Of a stretch of DNA of 64,000 nucleotides, positions 61,839-64,000 are shown one piece after another. Under the pieces are notes generated by a model. The model had not been told where the DNA came from. It worked only from the letters and a program-made list of their open reading frames with translations, and did not search any database. This DNA comes from Roseiarcus sp963833955 (lineage in GTDB: Bacteria > Pseudomonadota > Alphaproteobacteria > Rhizobiales > Beijerinckiaceae). Location of the stretch: NCBI GenBank assembly GCA_963833955.1, contig CAWHZY010000018.1:124001-188000 (forward strand). The letters are read 5' to 3'. Within the stretch, counting starts at the first letter, position 1; each line of letters opens with the position of its first letter. The position numbers were made by a program, and so were the translations under genes.

Positions 61839-63125
61839 ATGAAACCGTTCATCGGTCGGGCCATGGCGCTTGCGCTCGGCCTTCTGGCGTCGCTCGGCGT
61901 TTCCGGAGCGGAGGCGGCCGACAAGCCCTACGAGGGGGTGACGCTCAATCTGGCGTCACAGAACGATCAGTTCGCCGCTGTGCTGGCGGCGATCGCGCCG
62001 GAGTTCGAGGCGCAGACGGGCGCCAAGGTCAACGTCGACATCCTGAGCTACCCCGAGCTCCTGACCAAGATCACCGCGGATTATGTCGGCCATACCAAAG
62101 GCTACGATCTCGCCACCGTCGATATCGTCTGGTCGGGTCAGTTCGCCGAGGCCGGCTACACCGTCGATCTCACCGATTGGATCAAGCGCGACGCGGCCGA
62201 GATCAAGGTCGACGACATCTATCCCTCGCTCATGGCGTCGCTTGGCGGCTACAAAGGCAAGCAGGTTGCGTTCCCCTTCGCCGGCTACGCCAACGTGCTG
62301 GCCTATCGCAAGGATCTCTACGAGGCCGCGGGCCTGAAGCCGCCGGCGACGATGGAGGAATTCGTCGCTGACGCGATCAAGCTGACCGACAAGAGCAAGA
62401 AGGCTTACGGTTTCGTCGCCAATGGCCAGAAGGGCCCGGCGGTGGCGCAGGACTGGATGCAATACAATCGCCAGTTCGGCGGCTCGATCCTCGACAAGGA
62501 CGGCAAGCCGACGCTGAACTCGCCGGCCAACATCGCGAGCGTCGTCGCCTACAAGAAACTGTTCGATGACGCCGCTCCTCCCGGCGCCGCCGACTACGAC
62601 TGGGGTGGGCGCGAGGAGAGTTTTCGACAGGGCTCGGTCGCCAACATGCAGACCTGGTCGATCGGCGCCGCCGACTACGACAATCCAAAAGTGTCGAAGA
62701 TCGCCGGCAAGGCCGGCATCATGCTGACGCCGTCGGCGAAGGGCCAGCCGCAGGAATACGGCATCGGCGGCTGGGCGCTCGGCATGAACAAGGACATCGA
62801 TCCCAAGAAGCAGGAGGCGGCCTGGGCGTTCATCAAATGGGTGACCAGCCCCGCAGTCCACAAGGAGCTCAACCTGCGCGGCGCCGGCAGCTATCTGCGC
62901 AAGAGCGAAATGACCGATCCGGAGCTGCTCGCCAAATACCCGTTCCTGCCGGTGATCGCGACGTCGTTCGAGCATGGCGACGGCGACTTCCGCCCTCGCA
63001 TTCCACAATATCCGGAATTGCAGGACTTGATCGGCGGGGCGATCAACGCGGTGCTGGTCGGCCAAGCCGATCCGAAGACCGCGATGGACGATATTCAGGG
63101 CAAGGCTGAGGCTTTGTTCAAATGA
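61839..63125 (+). CDS. ABC sugar transporter substrate-binding protein
   Basis: A 428-residue family 1 solute-binding protein. Signal peptide from ATG 61839 (MKPFIGRAMALALGLLASLG, cleavage after EAA). Mature region: GVTLNLASQNDQFAAVLAAI, YDLATVDIVWSGQFAEAGY, FPFAGYANVLAYRKDLYEAA and GIGGWALGMNKDIDPKKQEA, typical of sugar-binding proteins. RBS AAGGGAG is rather distant. The permease gene follows after an intervening repeat. Confidence 0.93.
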   Translation: MKPFIGRAMALALGLLASLGVSGAEAADKPYEGVTLNLASQNDQFAAVLAAIAPEFEAQTGAKVNVDILSYPELLTKITADYVGHTKGYDLATVDIVWSGQFAEAGYTVDLTDWIKRDAAEIKVDDIYPSLMASLGGYKGKQVAFPFAGYANVLAYRKDLYEAAGLKPPATMEEFVADAIKLTDKSKKAYGFVANGQKGPAVAQDWMQYNRQFGGSILDKDGKPTLNSPANIASVVAYKKLFDDAAPPGAADYDWGGREESFRQGSVANMQTWSIGAADYDNPKVSKIAGKAGIMLTPSAKGQPQEYGIGGWALGMNKDIDPKKQEAAWAFIKWVTSPAVHKELNLRGAGSYLRKSEMTDPELLAKYPFLPVIATSFEHGDGDFRPRIPQYPELQDLIGGAINAVLVGQADPKTAMDDIQGKAEALFK

Positions 63126-63179
63126 TTTTAGAGCGACGCGGCTGACGAAATTGTCGGAACCACGTACCGAGATAGGCGG

Positions 63180-63420
63180 CGCCCCCCTTCTCCCTCCGGG
63201 AGAAGGTGTCGGGCGAAGCCCGACGGATGAGGGTTTCGGCCGTAGGGCTTGAAAGTTTCTTCAATACGCGGCGTGAACGAATGGGGCGCCCGCCGCCGAT
63301 CGCGTTTCCCGGCAAACCCTCATCCGGCTCCCATAGCCCGTCCGGAAGGACGGGCGTCCTTCCGGACGCCCTATGGGTCCACCTTCTCCCCGGGGGAGAA
63401 GGGGTGCGCGTTCCTGCCGA
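63180..63420. repeat. Composite palindrome with embedded 38-bp module
   Basis: Outer inverted arms CCCTTCTCCCTCCGGGAGAA at left and ACCTTCTCCCCGGGGGAGAA at right, inner GGATGAGGGT/ACCCTCATCC arms. A single 38-bp module copy lies at 63332-63375 with hairpins CCCGTCC-GGAA-GGACGGG and GGGCGTCC-TTCC-GGACGCCC. It separates the binding protein and permease genes. Confidence 0.8.
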
Positions 63421-63432
63421 TACGAGCGCGAC

Positions 63433-64000
63433 GTGAGCATTGCTTCGCGCGCCGGCGCCGCGACCGACGATGACGCGGCCTTTGCGGCCGGTTGGTCCTA
63501 TATCCGCAGGCGTCAGATATTTCTGGCATCGCGATGGCTGCGCCGGCCCTCATCTACGTGCTCGCCGTCGCTGTCGGGCCGATGGTCCAGGGATTTCTCT
63601 ACTCGTTCGACAGTTACAGCCTGATCCACCCGGCCTCGCGCCACTTCGTCGGCCTCGACAATTATCGGGAGCTGTGGCGCGATCCGACGGCGCGCCGCGC
63701 ATTGATCAACACTTTCGCCTTCACCTTCGGCGCCGTCACGCTCGAATTCGTCCTCGGCCTTGGAATTGCCCTTCTCCTGTGGCGCGACGATTGGTTCAAT
63801 CGCGTCGCGCTCGGCCTTCTGCTTGTTCCCGCGACCGTCACGCCGCTGGTGGTCGGGCTCATATTCAAGGCGCTGCTCAGTCCGGAATACGGCATGCTCG
63901 GTTATCCACTGGCGGAACTCGGCCTCAGCGGTCCGCGCGGGCTGCTTGCCGACCCTCAGCGTGCGCTGGCCACTTTGGTCGCGATCGATGCGTGGGAATG
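63433..64000 (+). CDS. ABC sugar transporter permease, 5' part, one frameshift
   Basis: A MalF/UgpA-like permease running off the right edge. From GTG 63433 the N-terminus (VSIASRAGAATDDDAAF) is followed, after one missing base near 63519-63523, by SGIAMAAPALIYVLAVAVGP (first helix), SFDSYSLIHPASRHFVGLDN, FTFGAVTLEFVLGLGIALLL and VPATVTPLVVGLIFKALLSP. Partner of the binding protein upstream. About 189 residues are present. Confidence 0.85.

Noticed and set aside
1..64000. tRNA, rRNA, integrase, prophage or complete insertion sequence
   Set aside because: None could be recognised by eye; a tRNA scan and transposase search would be needed to exclude small or degraded examples.

Overview
The window looks like chromosome from a high-GC alphaproteobacterium of the order Hyphomicrobiales (Rhizobiales), probably near Beijerinckiaceae or Methylocystaceae. 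The main evidence is an alphaproteobacterial general stress response locus (nepR-ecfG, with GGAAC-N16/17-GTT promoters), a tatABC operon, the exonuclease/ligase pair of an alphaproteobacterial DNA damage cluster, and a heavy load of short palindromic repeats. The family assignment is inference. No rRNA, tRNA, integrase or intact insertion sequence was recognised.

Layout. 0-10 kb: a truncated membrane protein, recJ, a DUF2939 protein, cyanase, a low-GC glycosidase-like gene, CDP-diacylglycerol diphosphatase, and an exonuclease/ATP-dependent ligase pair split by an inserted repeat. 10-21 kb: a PEP-CTERM protein, glutathione transferase, GDPD and RidA, tatABC, an amidase, and a translationally coupled Na/Pi cotransporter and P-type ATPase. 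21-26 kb: a PRC-barrel protein, a 13-unit tandem array of a 38-bp double-hairpin module, and a mosaic DNA methyltransferase with a nuclease-like tail, followed by a repeat island. 26-32 kb: a nucleobase-deaminase-like amidohydrolase and a split ABC importer. 32-43 kb: a methyltransferase, a NodT outer-membrane factor, a jacalin-jacalin-Vps62 protein and a FUSC/DUF1656/HlyD efflux operon. 43-50 kb: SDR, exonuclease III, a serine hydrolase, a radical SAM protein and a nitronate monooxygenase. 50-58 kb: nepR-ecfG surrounded by small stress genes, several preceded by EcfG-type promoters, and a GH3 glycosidase. 58-64 kb: a DNA-binding coiled-coil protein, an amidohydrolase coupled to a questin-oxidase-like gene, and the start of a sugar ABC importer.

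Two features cut across the window. First, about twenty single-base frameshifts interrupt at least fourteen otherwise well conserved genes. Most are one extra G or C in a short G/C run, and the correct frame resumes at once with conserved residues. This looks much more like unpolished long-read sequence than real gene decay, so these genes are annotated as single CDSs with their breakpoints. Second, several families of hairpin repeats are nested in one another. One 38-bp module occurs singly inside different host repeats and has expanded into the tandem array at 22.0-22.5 kb.

Functional groups visible: protein export (Tat), DNA repair (recJ, xthA, exonuclease plus ligase), general stress response (nepR-ecfG regulon), efflux (NodT, HlyD, DUF1656, FUSC), and solute uptake linked to amidohydrolases (27-32 kb and 59-64 kb).
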